Shown: positions 1 through 8,722, numbered from the stretch's first letter. The stretch is DNA of 64,000 bases from Marinobacterium aestuarii (GCF_001651805.1 NZ_CP015839.1:4402001-4466000), one strand, 5' to 3'. Program-made: numbers and translations. The notes: generated by a model not told the origin, from the letters alone.

Positions 1-861
1 CCCCTGTTGGCTGCTGGACTTTTCGCTCACGACATTACGCAAGGTTCCGATGCCCTCGATTGTGGCTTCGACGACATCCCCTGGGTTGAGGAACAGACCT
101 GTGCCCATTCCCACACCCGCAGGTGAGCCGGTGAAGAGGATGTCGCCGCAGGCGAAACTGGAGCGCTGCTGGACAAAGCTGACCAGTTGACCCACATCCC
201 AGGTCATCTCAGTGGTTGAACCATCCTGACGGATGTCGCCATTCACCTTGAGGGTCAGGCGCAAGCCGGGTGAACCCGCCGGAAATTCGTCCTTGGTAAC
301 AACCCAGGGGCCCACACCGGTAGTTCTGTCCTGGCTCTTGGCGGCGAACAGATCCATGCCGATACCCGCAGGGCCGCTGCGCTGCAAATCGCGGGCGCTG
401 ACGTCGTTGCCCACGGTATAGCCCAGCACGCAGGCAAGGGGATCTTCCAGATCCACATCGGAATTACCGATCACCGCCACCAGCTCAACCTCATGATCAA
501 GCTCTGCGGTCAGCGGTGGATAGCGAATCGGATCATTCGCGCCAATCAAGGCACCGTAGGCCTTGAGAAAGGCCACCGGTTGCGACGGCGCAGACAGGCC
601 AAAATCTTCCGCCAGATGCTTGGCATAGTTCGCGCCCGCCACGACCACCCTGTTCACCGGCGCTATGGGTGGCAACAGCCGCACCTTGGACAGCGCCAGG
701 GTTACATCGGAAAGGCATAACGCGCTTATTCCAGCACCGCCGGCAACCGCGGGCGCCCAGCTAGAGAACTCACCCTCTATAGGGTGCACTTCATCTCTGT
801 CTGGATCGACCACCGCCCAGAACGGGTCGGTCTGATTGTATGAGCAACGCGCAAGCTTCAT
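1..861 (-). CDS. Fumarylacetoacetate hydrolase (FAH) family enzyme, C-terminus cut off by the window edge
   Basis: The frame opens with ATG at 861 and stays open to base 1, so 287 residues are visible and the last few are outside the window. The protein has the FAH C-terminal fold signatures: an acidic metal-binding pair in LDHEVELV near residue 125, GYTVGNDVSARDLQ, and a FTGSPAGVGMG loop near the end. Members cleave or hydrate 2-oxo acids or acylpyruvates after aromatic ring cleavage, using Mg or Mn. Its ATG overlaps the stop of the upstream amidohydrolase (TGATG), so the two are probably translationally coupled. It is one of three FAH paralogues in this island. Which C-C bond it acts on cannot be read from sequence. 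Confidence 0.9.
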   Translation of the reverse strand, partial: MKLARCSYNQTDPFWAVVDPDRDEVHPIEGEFSSWAPAVAGGAGISALCLSDVTLALSKVRLLPPIAPVNRVVVAGANYAKHLAEDFGLSAPSQPVAFLKAYGALIGANDPIRYPPLTAELDHEVELVAVIGNSDVDLEDPLACVLGYTVGNDVSARDLQRSGPAGIGMDLFAAKSQDRTTGVGPWVVTKDEFPAGSPGLRLTLKVNGDIRQDGSTTEMTWDVGQLVSFVQQRSSFACGDILFTGSPAGVGMGTGLFLNPGDVVEATIEGIGTLRNVVSEKSSSQQG

Positions 862-1937
862 CAGACATCCACCTTGCCTACTTTTGCCGGATCCAGATGC
901 AGCAGCTCGCAGGCATTTTTCCAGCGGATCTTCTGCAGATCTTCATCCGACAGGTGCAGGCCGTCGGTAAGGTCATGGCGAACGGCATCGCTGCCGCCAA
1001 AGTTGGACCCGTAAAGCACCCGGTCGGCGCCGATTACATCAACCATTGCCTGGCGCATCGGCAGCTCGTGCAGCTCCACGTCAAAGTAGAAGTTGGACAT
1101 ATACTCCAAGAATGGCTTCTTGTTGTTGTACAGGTCCAGATTCGGGTTGGTCTGAGCCATGCGCCCCAGCTGGTAAGGCACGAAACCGCCCCCGTGGGTA
1201 ATGTACACCTTCAGATTCGGGAAACGATCCAGCACACCACCATTGATCAGGTACCAGAAGCACTTGGTCTCATCGTAGTTCATGCCGACTATAGCAGTGG
1301 TCTCGTAACGATCGGTATTGGCCTCCTTGCCCCAGGTCACCGACTGGTTATAACCATGTACGAAGATGGGCACATCAAGATCGCAGAGCGCCTGCCATAC
1401 AGGATCCAGCTCAGGCGAGTCGTATTCCATGCCACCGAAATTGGAGCCACCGGCAACCAGACCTTTGGCGCCAAGTTCCGTAACGGCGCGACGAATTTCC
1501 TTGGCCGCTTCATGCGGTACGTTCAACGGCGCATGGGCCCAGAACATCAGGCGATTGGGCGCCTTGGAGCAATAGTCGGCCAGTACATCATTGACCGTGC
1601 GGGCAAAGGGAACGGCAAATTCAGCCTCGGCCCAGTACATGTAGCAGTGGCTCGGGACCGACAGCACCTGGGCATCCTGGCCCGCGGCATCCATCGCTGC
1701 CAGACGGTTGCTCGGGTCACGCCACTTGGCCATGTATTCTTCAACGTTCAGTGTCTCACCGCGCGCATGCGCCTCGCGCAGCGCCTTTTTTCGCTCCGGG
1801 GCACCAAGCGACAAAATCCAGTCACCCACACGCAGCTTGATGTCGCCATCGGGCTGGGCTTCAAAGGCCGGCCCCCAATAGGGATGCTGGTCATAGTAAT
1901 CAGGATGGGGAGCATGGGCGTGCAGGTCGATAAGCAT
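861..1937 (-). CDS. Amidohydrolase-2 (ACMSD-like) family metal-dependent hydrolase or decarboxylase
   Basis: This 358-residue TIM-barrel protein belongs to the amidohydrolase-2 family, which includes decarboxylases and hydrolases of ring-cleavage products. The HxH metal motif is at residues 6-8, and further histidines sit in VPIFVHG (194) and VYITHGGG (248). The position that normally carries the catalytic Asp in a GSD or GTD motif reads YGSNFGG, with Asn at 312. I chose ATG at 1937 because CCGAGG lies 8 bases upstream; a GTG at 1961 would add eight residues but has no such site. It is coupled to the following FAH gene. A palindromic operator candidate lies about 130 bases upstream. A role in degrading a ring-cleavage intermediate is inferred from context. 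Confidence 0.88.
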   Translation of the reverse strand: MLIDLHAHAPHPDYYDQHPYWGPAFEAQPDGDIKLRVGDWILSLGAPERKKALREAHARGETLNVEEYMAKWRDPSNRLAAMDAAGQDAQVLSVPSHCYMYWAEAEFAVPFARTVNDVLADYCSKAPNRLMFWAHAPLNVPHEAAKEIRRAVTELGAKGLVAGGSNFGGMEYDSPELDPVWQALCDLDVPIFVHGYNQSVTWGKEANTDRYETTAIVGMNYDETKCFWYLINGGVLDRFPNLKVYITHGGGFVPYQLGRMAQTNPNLDLYNNKKPFLEYMSNFYFDVELHELPMRQAMVDVIGADRVLYGSNFGGSDAVRHDLTDGLHLSDEDLQKIRWKNACELLHLDPAKVGKVDV

Positions 1938-2256
1938 GTTCAGAACCTCGGAAAGTGGCACTTTTTGTGATTATGGGATGCTGGTTTTGTGGCCCGGCAG
2001 ACACGGCCAGAGCAACTGAATATGCGCCTGCCAAACCCGCATCTAACCCAGAGCATAAAATCAATTTGATCAGAAATCAAAATTCTGTTCATTTTATTTC
2101 GTGGAATGCTCAAAATCACATGCCTGAGCCTTCTCGCAGGCACAGCGGGGCCGGGATGCTTTTTGCCATCAAAACGTGCTTAGGACTGGAAAGGTGTAGC
2201 GGGAATGCACTTGAGGCCCTCAGTGTCTGAAGGCCCTGCGCACTCGGGAGAAAGCG
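1938..2256. other. Intergenic region with promoter and operator for the amidohydrolase operon
   Basis: This 319-base stretch has no gene. Its centre (about 2050-2100) is AT-rich and holds the dyad at 2067-2091. The rest, nearer the TetR gene end, shows nothing recognisable. Confidence 0.6.
2067..2091. promoter_or_regulatory. Operator candidate, dyad 1 (site H)
   Basis: TGATCA-N13-TGTTCA. This is one of the most symmetrical members of the ACA-N13-TGT family seen in eight promoter regions here. The inner flanks extend the symmetry (TGATCAGAA and TTCTGTTCA). It lies 130 bases upstream of the amidohydrolase start. Confidence 0.5.
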
Positions 2257-2988
2257 TCAGCGACGCGAGCGGGAGGAGGAACCTGCAGTCAGAGCAACGA
2301 TCAACTTTTTGACCCTCACCGGCAAAAGGCGCCGGCTACCGCCTTCCGGCACGAGCAATTCGCTCAACACATAGCGGATAATCATTTCACAAATCAATTC
2401 ACGATCGAGCTTGGCGCCAAGACGGGCATCCCACTCGTCGAAAACGATGTCGAGCTGATCCTGAAAGCGCACAATTGAATCGTGAAAGATGCGTCTAAAG
2501 AAGCTCAGTGCATAATCGGGCGCCACCACCAGAAGGCGCCGGGCTCGGCTTTGCTCAAGATAAGTGTCCAGATAGGCGATCAATGCGTTCAGTCGCGCCT
2601 CAGGATCGGTGATATCACCGAGAACCTCTGTCAGAGCGCTGTGGAAGCTGTCGCGCTTGTGCCGGGAAAAGGTATCCAGCAAGTCGTCCTGAGAAGAGAA
2701 ATAACGGTAAAAAGTTCCGCGTGAAACCCCGGCCACCTGGCAAAGGTCAAGGATCGAAATGCGGTCAGCTCCGGAGCGCAGCACCACCTCTTCAGTGGCC
2801 GCCAGAATATTGGCAATGGTCTCTTCCGAGCGCCGATTCGGTTTCACCTGACCGCCGTTCCTCGATGTCACAGCATTTTTTTTCGCGACTTTCTTGCCGG
2901 CTGGCAGCGCCTTTACGGCCCTGGATGACTTTTTGCTGACAGGCGCAGCAGCCCCGGTTTCTTCAGGTCTGGCGGCGGATTTTGGCAT
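2257..2988 (-). CDS. TetR-family transcriptional regulator with basic N-terminal tail
   Basis: This is a TetR-type repressor of about 243 residues. The helix-turn-helix spans roughly residues 77-99 and includes VAGVSRGTFYRYF. The ligand-binding C-terminal half has no recognisable subfamily signature. The first 50 residues, before the DNA-binding domain, are unusually rich in Lys, Ala and Arg, giving a basic tail that most TetR proteins lack. I chose ATG at 2988; a TTG three codons earlier is possible. The gene is divergent from the acyl-CoA ligase, so the 178-base spacer may carry its operator. It is a candidate for control of the island, but the target is not known. Confidence 0.9.
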   Translation of the reverse strand: MPKSAARPEETGAAAPVSKKSSRAVKALPAGKKVAKKNAVTSRNGGQVKPNRRSEETIANILAATEEVVLRSGADRISILDLCQVAGVSRGTFYRYFSSQDDLLDTFSRHKRDSFHSALTEVLGDITDPEARLNALIAYLDTYLEQSRARRLLVVAPDYALSFFRRIFHDSIVRFQDQLDIVFDEWDARLGAKLDRELICEMIIRYVLSELLVPEGGSRRLLPVRVKKLIVALTAGSSSRSRR

Positions 2989-3085
2989 CGATTGCAATCC
3001 CTAGAGTTAAATAAAAAACAGACTATCACATGACTTGAGGCTATCTTTCACTTTCTGTTCAACTTTTTCCTAAAGACATTCGACT

Positions 3086-3102
3086 AATTTCTATTTAGAA
3101 TT
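3086..3102. promoter_or_regulatory. Inverted repeat in the tetR/acyl-CoA ligase divergent promoter
   Basis: TTCTA-TT-TAGAA at 3089-3100 inside an AT-rich stretch. It is a possible operator for the adjacent TetR protein. Its half-site spacing differs by two bases from the ATTCT-N6-AGAAT dyads elsewhere in the window. Confidence 0.3.
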
Positions 3103-3166
3103 GCATTCCAACATCAAAATAATATTCGCATCCCATTGATGGGAGAGCCACCAAAGGAGGCAAGTC

Positions 3167-4798
3167 ATGAATGGTATCGGGAATCCGGAGACATGGGCAG
3201 TCGGTGAAAATGACACGGTTATCGCAGCATTAGATCGTGCAGTAGCGCGGCATCCAGAGAGAGTCCTGCTGGACTTTAGCGGAAAACTGTACACATATTC
3301 AGATGTTGACTCACTATCGACCAAAATGGCGCACTCCCTGGCCAGCCTCGGGGTTAAGCCGAACCATACTGTGCTAACCATGCTGGACAACAACATCGAT
3401 GCTGTCATCTGCTGGCTGGCAATCAACAAGCTATGCGCCGTCAGCGTGCCGATAAACACTGCGCTCAAAGGCGAGTTCCTGCGCCACCAGATCGCCGATA
3501 CAGGGACGCACCTAGTCATATGCGAGGCAGGCTACCTGACACGCATGACCCCCCTCGCCGATCAGCTCAGTGAAGTGACTCAGATACTTCACCGCGGCGC
3601 ACTGGAGCAGCCCGCTGCTTGCAGCATTCCGATCGCCGCCCTCGATGCCTACCGCGGCACCGATGCAACGCCTCTCTCCAGCAAGCCGCAGCCGTCGGAC
3701 CTCGCCTGCCTGATCTACACATCCGGAACGACCGGGCCTTCAAAAGGCTGCATGATTAGCTACAACTTCATGTGTAATCTGGCTCGCCTGCAGCTTCGTG
3801 CTGGCCCGGCCACCGAAGACGACGTAACCATCACGCCGCTGCCCCTGTTTCACATGAATGCCCTGTGCGTCAGCATCATCGCCAGCATTATGGTGGGCGC
3901 TCGAGCAGCGATACTGCCGCGCTTCTCGGTGTCCGGCTTCTGGCCGGAGGTCGAACGATCCGGCGCCACCATTGCCTCTATTCTCGGCGGCATGGGTGGC
4001 CTTCTGGCCCAGGCGCCGGACAACGATGCCATGAAACGCTGCGTCGGCCAGATCCACACCGCCCGAGGCAACCCCTATACCGAGGAAACCAAGAAGATCT
4101 GGCGCGAGCGTTTCGGTACGCCGCTGGTTGGCGGAAATGGCTACGGCCTCACCGAAGCCTGTGTCATAACATCCCTGGCAGCGGGTGAGTACGCCGCGCC
4201 AGGCTCGTCAGGCAAGCGCATTCCTGACTTCGACGTGCGCATCATCGATGACAACGACCATGAGCTGCCGGCTAACACGCCCGGGGAAATCGTAGTTCGC
4301 CCGCTGCGCCCTGACATCATGTTCCAGGGCTACTGGAAGCGCCCGCAAGACACAATGAAACTGATGCGCAACATGTGGTTCCACACCGGCGATATCGGCA
4401 AGTTCGATGATGAGGGCTTCTTCTACTTTGTCGACCGCAAGAAGGACTACCTGCGCAGACGCGGCGAAAATATTTCCAGCTTCGAGATGGAAGCAGCCTT
4501 CGCTGTGCACCCCGCCCTGGCCGAAGTTGCGGTGCATGCAGTGCCCTCGGACAAAGGCGAAGACGATGTCAAGGTCACAGCCATACTGCACGATGGAGCA
4601 GAGCTCGCGCCGGACGAGCTGTTCCATTGGGCGACCGACTCGGTGCCTTACTATGCCCTGCCCCGATACATCGAGTTCCGTACCAGCCTGCCAAAAAATC
4701 CCCAGGGCCGCATATTGAAATACCAGTTGCGCGATGAAGGAAAAACCGCCGACACCTGGGACCTGGAAGATACTGACATCAAGGTGGCGAAGACCTAA
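3167..4798 (+). CDS. AMP-forming acyl-CoA synthetase (carboxylate-CoA ligase)
   Basis: This 543-residue protein is a full-length ANL-superfamily ligase. The phosphate-binding loop LIYTSGTTGPSKG is at residues 182-194. The adenine motif GYGLTEA is near 325, WFHTGDIG near 405, and the hinge DRKKDYLRRRGEN near 425. The C-terminal catalytic Lys lies in NPQGRILKYQL. It activates a carboxylic acid with ATP and CoA. Overall it looks closest to the crotonobetaine/carnitine-CoA ligase (CaiC-like) branch, but the substrate is unknown. In a diterpenoid-type pathway it would correspond in role to DitJ, activating the resin-acid carboxyl or a degradation product. A strong ribosome site, AAAGGAGG, precedes the ATG. 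A perfect hairpin follows the gene. Confidence 0.93.
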   Translation: MNGIGNPETWAVGENDTVIAALDRAVARHPERVLLDFSGKLYTYSDVDSLSTKMAHSLASLGVKPNHTVLTMLDNNIDAVICWLAINKLCAVSVPINTALKGEFLRHQIADTGTHLVICEAGYLTRMTPLADQLSEVTQILHRGALEQPAACSIPIAALDAYRGTDATPLSSKPQPSDLACLIYTSGTTGPSKGCMISYNFMCNLARLQLRAGPATEDDVTITPLPLFHMNALCVSIIASIMVGARAAILPRFSVSGFWPEVERSGATIASILGGMGGLLAQAPDNDAMKRCVGQIHTARGNPYTEETKKIWRERFGTPLVGGNGYGLTEACVITSLAAGEYAAPGSSGKRIPDFDVRIIDDNDHELPANTPGEIVVRPLRPDIMFQGYWKRPQDTMKLMRNMWFHTGDIGKFDDEGFFYFVDRKKDYLRRRGENISSFEMEAAFAVHPALAEVAVHAVPSDKGEDDVKVTAILHDGAELAPDELFHWATDSVPYYALPRYIEFRTSLPKNPQGRILKYQLRDEGKTADTWDLEDTDIKVAKT

Positions 4799-4871
4799 GA
4801 CAGTATCCATGCCGCGAGCACGCAGCTCGCGGCAAATGTGATGCTGGATCCGTAAGGACGCTGGATACGCA

Positions 4872-4903
4872 AAAAGGGTTGCACGCTAGCGTGCAACCCT
4901 TTT
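4872..4903. terminator. Bidirectional intrinsic terminator
   Basis: Perfect 16-base inverted repeat with arms AAAAGGGTTGCACGCT and AGCGTGCAACCCTTTT. A-runs and T-runs flank both sides. It lies between the convergent acyl-CoA ligase and SDR genes. Confidence 0.9.
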
Positions 4904-4942
4904 CTGTTCTGCTTGGTTCTACCCGCGCACTACAACTGTGGA

Positions 4943-5743
4943 TCAGTACTCCCTGGCAGGAACGTCTGCAGGACGCGAGTTATAACCCGGCAGATGCAAG
5001 CCACCGTCCACATGGATGGTTTCTCCGGTCACGAAACGCGACATCTCGGACGCAAGGAACACCACCACCGGCCCGATATCCTCTTCCGGCTCACCACAAC
5101 GCCCCAGGGGCCGCAACGCCGCCGAGTGCTCAGCGAACCCGGGATTCTCCGCGGCCAGCTTGTGAAAGGTCGCGCCCATGGCTGTCGGGGCTATAGCGTT
5201 TACCCGGATATTGAAGCGCCCCCACTCTGACGCGGCGCTGCGCGTTAAACCCACCACGGCCGACTTGGCAGCGTTATAGTCGCCATGCAACCAGGCCCCC
5301 ACCTCGGTATCGATCGAATAGAAGTTGATGATCTTGCCACCACCGCGCGCCCGCATGTGCGGCAATGCTGCCTTCATCGTCCACCAGGCCGCCCAGACAG
5401 TGGAGTTCAGGGTTTTCTCGAGCATGGCATCGGTCTTGTCCTCCAGCAGTACGTTCGGTGTCGGCGCGAAGGCATTGTTAACCAGAATATCCAAACCACC
5501 AAACTGATCGACCGCCGCCTGGATCGCCGCATCTATATCACGCTTGCTGGAAACGTCGGTTTTTATGAACAGCGCCCGGGCACCCAGTGCCTGTAGCTCT
5601 GCGGCCACAGCCCTGCCACTTTCCACATCAAGTTCGGCAACGACCACGGCCGCCCCCGCCTTGGCGAAGCTAAGTGCTACGCCCCGTCCAATACCACCAC
5701 CGGCGCCCGTGATCAGCGCCACCTGCTCGTTCAGCAGTCCCAT
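4943..5743 (-). CDS. Short-chain dehydrogenase/reductase (SDR)
   Basis: This is a classical SDR of 266 residues. The nucleotide-binding TGAGGGIGRG is at residues 13-22, the structural NNA near 88-90, and the catalytic pair in YNAAK. It interconverts an alcohol and a ketone using NAD(P). A good ribosome site, AGAGGAAG, precedes the ATG. A dyad-1 site sits only 24 bases upstream of the start, so it is probably in the same regulon as ditA1 and ditA3. The gene is divergent from a DUF2889 gene. The exact substrate is unknown; a hydroxy-terpenoid or a cis-diol are possibilities from context. Confidence 0.9.
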   Translation of the reverse strand: MGLLNEQVALITGAGGGIGRGVALSFAKAGAAVVVAELDVESGRAVAAELQALGARALFIKTDVSSKRDIDAAIQAAVDQFGGLDILVNNAFAPTPNVLLEDKTDAMLEKTLNSTVWAAWWTMKAALPHMRARGGGKIINFYSIDTEVGAWLHGDYNAAKSAVVGLTRSAASEWGRFNIRVNAIAPTAMGATFHKLAAENPGFAEHSAALRPLGRCGEPEEDIGPVVVFLASEMSRFVTGETIHVDGGLHLPGYNSRPADVPAREY

Positions 5744-5766
5744 AGGGAACTTCCTCTTGTTTTATG

Positions 5767-5791
5767 TATACAGTTTCTGTTTTTATGTTTA
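5767..5791. promoter_or_regulatory. Operator candidate, dyad 1 (site G)
   Basis: TATACA-N13-TGTTTA. It lies in the spacer between the SDR at 5743 and the DUF2889 gene at 5849, 24 and 58 bases from the two start codons. It is a degenerate copy with the same 13-base spacing. Confidence 0.4.
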
Positions 5792-5848
5792 AATACACTC
5801 TAGCCTAAGGTTCCAGGTATGCATAGAAAACTGTAAGGGTAACTAGAA

Positions 5849-6610
5849 ATGAGCACCTTTCACCGCCGAGTGGACATCACCTCGTTACAGCATCAGACTG
5901 CAGGTACAGTGCGCGCCGCGCTGGAAGACAACTTCCACCATTTTCGTGTCTGGGTACGCCACTATGATCGAGTGCTCACCGCCATCGGCGGCGAAGCCTT
6001 GCGCTACCCCTACTCCGCCTGCCCAGAGGCCACCGATCAGCTGCAACAGCTGGTCGGCATGCCACTTGATGCAATTGCCCATTCGGTAACACGACAGGTC
6101 GATGCACAACACCAATGCACTCACCTGCTCGATCTGGCGGGGCTGGCTATCGCAAATGCCGCCAGGCAGACAACCCGGCGCCGGTACGACATCCAGATTC
6201 CTCAGCGGGTCGACGGACACACCAGCGCCAGGTTGCTGCGAGATGGCTGCGAGCTGCTCACCTGGGAGCTGAAGGATTCAGTCGTCCAGGCCCCCGATCC
6301 CTATTGCAACATCAACTTGCGCCAGGGCATGGCGCGATGGGCACTGGACACTCTGCCTCATGAAGAGGCGGAAGCCGCATTGTTGCTGCGACGCTGCACG
6401 CTCATATCCCTGGGTCTGGAGAAAAATCTCGACGCCCAGGTACACGCGTCCAGCACCGGACTCTGCTACAGCCAACAGCCCGATCGGGCCGCCATCGCAG
6501 CAAGAATAATAGGGTCAACCTGGAACTTCAGTGAGCGGCAGCCAACACTCTGTGCCGACGACCAGCTCTGGCTCAGCCAGTTGACCCTGAGCCCTGCCGG
6601 TTCCGCCTGA
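5849..6610 (+). CDS. DUF2889 family protein of unknown function
   Basis: I recognise this 253-residue protein as a DUF2889 member. It has no signal peptide, no membrane segment and no classical cofactor motif. Conserved-looking stretches include RVWVRHYDRVLTAIGGEALR near the start and CPEATDQLQQL. It is convergent with ditA2 and divergent from an SDR whose promoter carries the dyad-1 site. Such genes recur in aromatic and terpenoid catabolic islands (from memory), but no reaction is established. The start is supported by AAGGG about 10 bases upstream. A strong hairpin overlaps its stop codon. Confidence 0.8.
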   Translation: MSTFHRRVDITSLQHQTAGTVRAALEDNFHHFRVWVRHYDRVLTAIGGEALRYPYSACPEATDQLQQLVGMPLDAIAHSVTRQVDAQHQCTHLLDLAGLAIANAARQTTRRRYDIQIPQRVDGHTSARLLRDGCELLTWELKDSVVQAPDPYCNINLRQGMARWALDTLPHEEAEAALLLRRCTLISLGLEKNLDAQVHASSTGLCYSQQPDRAAIAARIIGSTWNFSERQPTLCADDQLWLSQLTLSPAGSA

Positions 6611-6625
6611 AGGCGGCTCCGGCAG
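6594..6625. terminator. Strong GC hairpin between convergent genes, probable bidirectional terminator
   Basis: Arms CTGCCGG-tt-CCGCCT and AGGCGG-ct-CCGGCAG are separated by only GA. The hairpin overlaps the DUF2889 stop codon and lies just before the ditA2 stop. No T-run follows it, so termination is likely but not certain. Confidence 0.45.
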
Positions 6626-6644
6626 TGCGCGCAGGCCGTTCCTG

Positions 6645-7220
6645 TTAAAGGAATACCGCCAGGTTAGGTGTGCCCAATACGGCCTGGTCGATGATGACCT
6701 CCCGCCGCGCCAACTTGAAGCCGTCCTCGCAGACCCGCAACAGATCCCGGCGCTCGCCACTGATGATGTCGACGTGGTGATCCTTGAAGCGGTTGCGGGT
6801 CAGCAGCAGATAGCTGGTCACCACAAACTCGTCAGCCTTGGCGGTTTCCTCGACAAAGACATTGGTCACAAGACGACGCGTGCGCGACGGCGGATCCTCG
6901 GCCCAGGCGCTCTTGCCAGACAGGCGAAGTATGCGCCCCATGATTGAGCGATAGTCGTCATGATAATGCTGCACGCTACGCACGATACTGGCCGACTGCT
7001 CCGCCTGCACACGGGTATGCCGCAGCGGTACTGTATAAACCAGATCAGTGGCCAGACGCTCGCTCCATTCCTGTAGCCGAATCTGATCCAGCAGCGTGGC
7101 TTCCTCATACAGAAAAGTCACGACCTGGTTGTAGATATCCGAACCCACGGGGACACGCTTGATGCCAACCGGTGAACCCGGCTGGATCTGCGTGGAATCT
7201 CGTTCTTGAACTTGAGCCAT
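6645..7220 (-). CDS. ditA2: Ring-hydroxylating dioxygenase, beta subunit (DitA2-like)
   Basis: This 191-residue protein has the size and SnoaL/NTF2-like cone fold signatures of small subunits of Rieske dioxygenases, such as FLYEEATLLDQIRLQEW near residue 35 and a C-terminal half ending in QAVLGTPNLAVFL. It has no metal centre. It packs against the alpha subunit to form an alpha3beta3 enzyme. It follows the alpha gene by 56 bases in the same orientation and has its own ribosome site (GGGAG). The Dit name is an assignment by context and family, and substrate specificity is not proven. Confidence 0.88.
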   Translation of the reverse strand: MAQVQERDSTQIQPGSPVGIKRVPVGSDIYNQVVTFLYEEATLLDQIRLQEWSERLATDLVYTVPLRHTRVQAEQSASIVRSVQHYHDDYRSIMGRILRLSGKSAWAEDPPSRTRRLVTNVFVEETAKADEFVVTSYLLLTRNRFKDHHVDIISGERRDLLRVCEDGFKLARREVIIDQAVLGTPNLAVFL

Positions 7221-7276
7221 AAGAAAACTCCCTGAAGCTAATTGTTATGACAGAGAAACAAGGGGGGAATGAGCGA

Positions 7277-8674
7277 TCAATCTTCCGCCATCATCAGCTC
7301 ATGCCAGTACAACCACCAGTGCCACTGGGTATCGTCTTTGGTGAAGCCTTCGTTGACAATACCTGGTCCCGGCCAACCCTCAGGTGCACCGGTTTCAAAG
7401 CAGGCTTGATATTTCAAGGTGCTCTTACGCCCCATAGCGCCCTTGGCGGACAAAGTCATGTGCGGCCAGGTATCGGAGTCGTCCTGCTCAACCATACCCG
7501 AGGTGCCAAACAACTGGATGGTCTGCTTGAGCATCTTCTCGCGCAGTTCGGCCGGCGCATCCTTCTCGGCAAATATCCAGTTAACGAATTCCAGCTTGTC
7601 CGGCCCATGCGGCACATAGGCGTGCAGCGTCATGGAACCGACCACCGAACCATCGGGCTGCGGGATATAGACAAAACCAAAGAGTATGTTGGGGAACATA
7701 CCGCCAACCTGCGGTGGCATGGTGGTCAATACCTGTAGTTGCTCATCACTAAGATTGCGTGCCAGCTGCTCGACCATTTCACCGGTCATGCCGGCCGGAG
7801 GCAGGGCATCGAGCTTTTCCTGGACCGACAGTTCGGCCGGGTCAAGCCCGGTGAGACGCTTGATCTTGCGGGCCAGGTCGATGCAACGTAACGCATGACC
7901 ATGGGGCGAGCTGATTTCCACACCGATCATTTCCGGACTCAGGTCAGTCCCCTCGCCCTCGCCCTCGCCTTTCTTGGCATAGTTGCCCACTTCGCCGAGC
8001 CAGCGGTGCAAGGTCAGTGTGTGGAAGCCGTCGGCAGCCGACTGCTCTCCGGCAGTTTTCCAGTTGGCATTGACAATAAAGCGCTGCGGCGGACCGAGCA
8101 CTTCCATGCCCTTGTCGCTGCGACAGAACAGCATGTCGTAATACCATTTGGCGTCACCGAGGAACTCCTCGAAGGATGGCCCCTCGATATTCCAGGTGGC
8201 GAAAATAAGACCTCCGTAGAGCGTCGTGCGCGCCTTTCGCAGACCCAGTTCTTCCTTGGGCGTCATCTTGCCGTGCATGCACTCGCGCTCGATTGGCGAA
8301 CCGATGAAGTCGCCATTGGTACGGAAGGCCCAGCCGTGATAGATGCACTTGTGGATCTGAGTGTTGCCGCAATCGGCAGTGCTAATACGCATGCCGCGGT
8401 GCGGGCAGACGTTGAGGGATACGAAGACTTCGCCCTCTTTGCCTCGGGCGACGATGACCGAGTCCGAGCCCAGATCGCGCACGATGAAGTCCCCTGAATT
8501 GGGGATCTCCGACTCATGTCCGAGCAGAATCCAGGACTTGCCGAAGATTTTTTCCATCTCCAGCTCATAGATTTCCCGATCGGACAGCACACGCATCTGC
8601 ACTTCTCGGGTCGAGGGGTAAATCAAATCCGAAACCTTGGTTCCGTCGGACAACACAGGGCTTTTTGTTAGCAT
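7277..8674 (-). CDS. ditA1: Rieske ring-hydroxylating dioxygenase, alpha subunit (DitA1-like)
   Basis: This is the catalytic subunit, 465 residues. The Rieske [2Fe-2S] ligands are in CPHRG (C90, H92) and CIYHGW (C110, H113). The mononuclear iron site is in ADGFHTLTLH (D215, H218, H223), with a distal carboxylate probably in EQDDSDTW near residue 410. It adds O2 across an aromatic bond to give a cis-dihydrodiol. In the dit pathway the homologous enzyme hydroxylates 7-oxodehydroabietic acid at C11 and C12. Electrons would come from the ferredoxin encoded 9 kb away, as in known dit clusters. AGGAG precedes the ATG. A dyad-1 operator lies 49 bases upstream. The dioxygenase family is secure; the substrate is inferred. 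Confidence 0.9.
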   Translation of the reverse strand: MLTKSPVLSDGTKVSDLIYPSTREVQMRVLSDREIYELEMEKIFGKSWILLGHESEIPNSGDFIVRDLGSDSVIVARGKEGEVFVSLNVCPHRGMRISTADCGNTQIHKCIYHGWAFRTNGDFIGSPIERECMHGKMTPKEELGLRKARTTLYGGLIFATWNIEGPSFEEFLGDAKWYYDMLFCRSDKGMEVLGPPQRFIVNANWKTAGEQSAADGFHTLTLHRWLGEVGNYAKKGEGEGEGTDLSPEMIGVEISSPHGHALRCIDLARKIKRLTGLDPAELSVQEKLDALPPAGMTGEMVEQLARNLSDEQLQVLTTMPPQVGGMFPNILFGFVYIPQPDGSVVGSMTLHAYVPHGPDKLEFVNWIFAEKDAPAELREKMLKQTIQLFGTSGMVEQDDSDTWPHMTLSAKGAMGRKSTLKYQACFETGAPEGWPGPGIVNEGFTKDDTQWHWWLYWHELMMAED

Positions 8675-8722
8675 AATTGTCTCCTGTTAATGGCACAGAG
8701 TGTATGAAGCCAGGGTAAATAT

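Noticed and set aside
840-1970. Long open frame on the plus strand opposite the amidohydrolase gene
   Set aside because: It is the antisense shadow of a gene with clear motifs and has no family signature. The same holds for long opposite frames at 8741-9913, 15815-16717, 31688-33016, 34008-34970, 36373-37500, 50956-52152, 52880-53830, 58368-59378 and 60920-61984.
4872-4903. Perfect palindrome as an attachment or recombination site
   Set aside because: Its A/T flanks and place between convergent genes fit a terminator, and no integrase is near.
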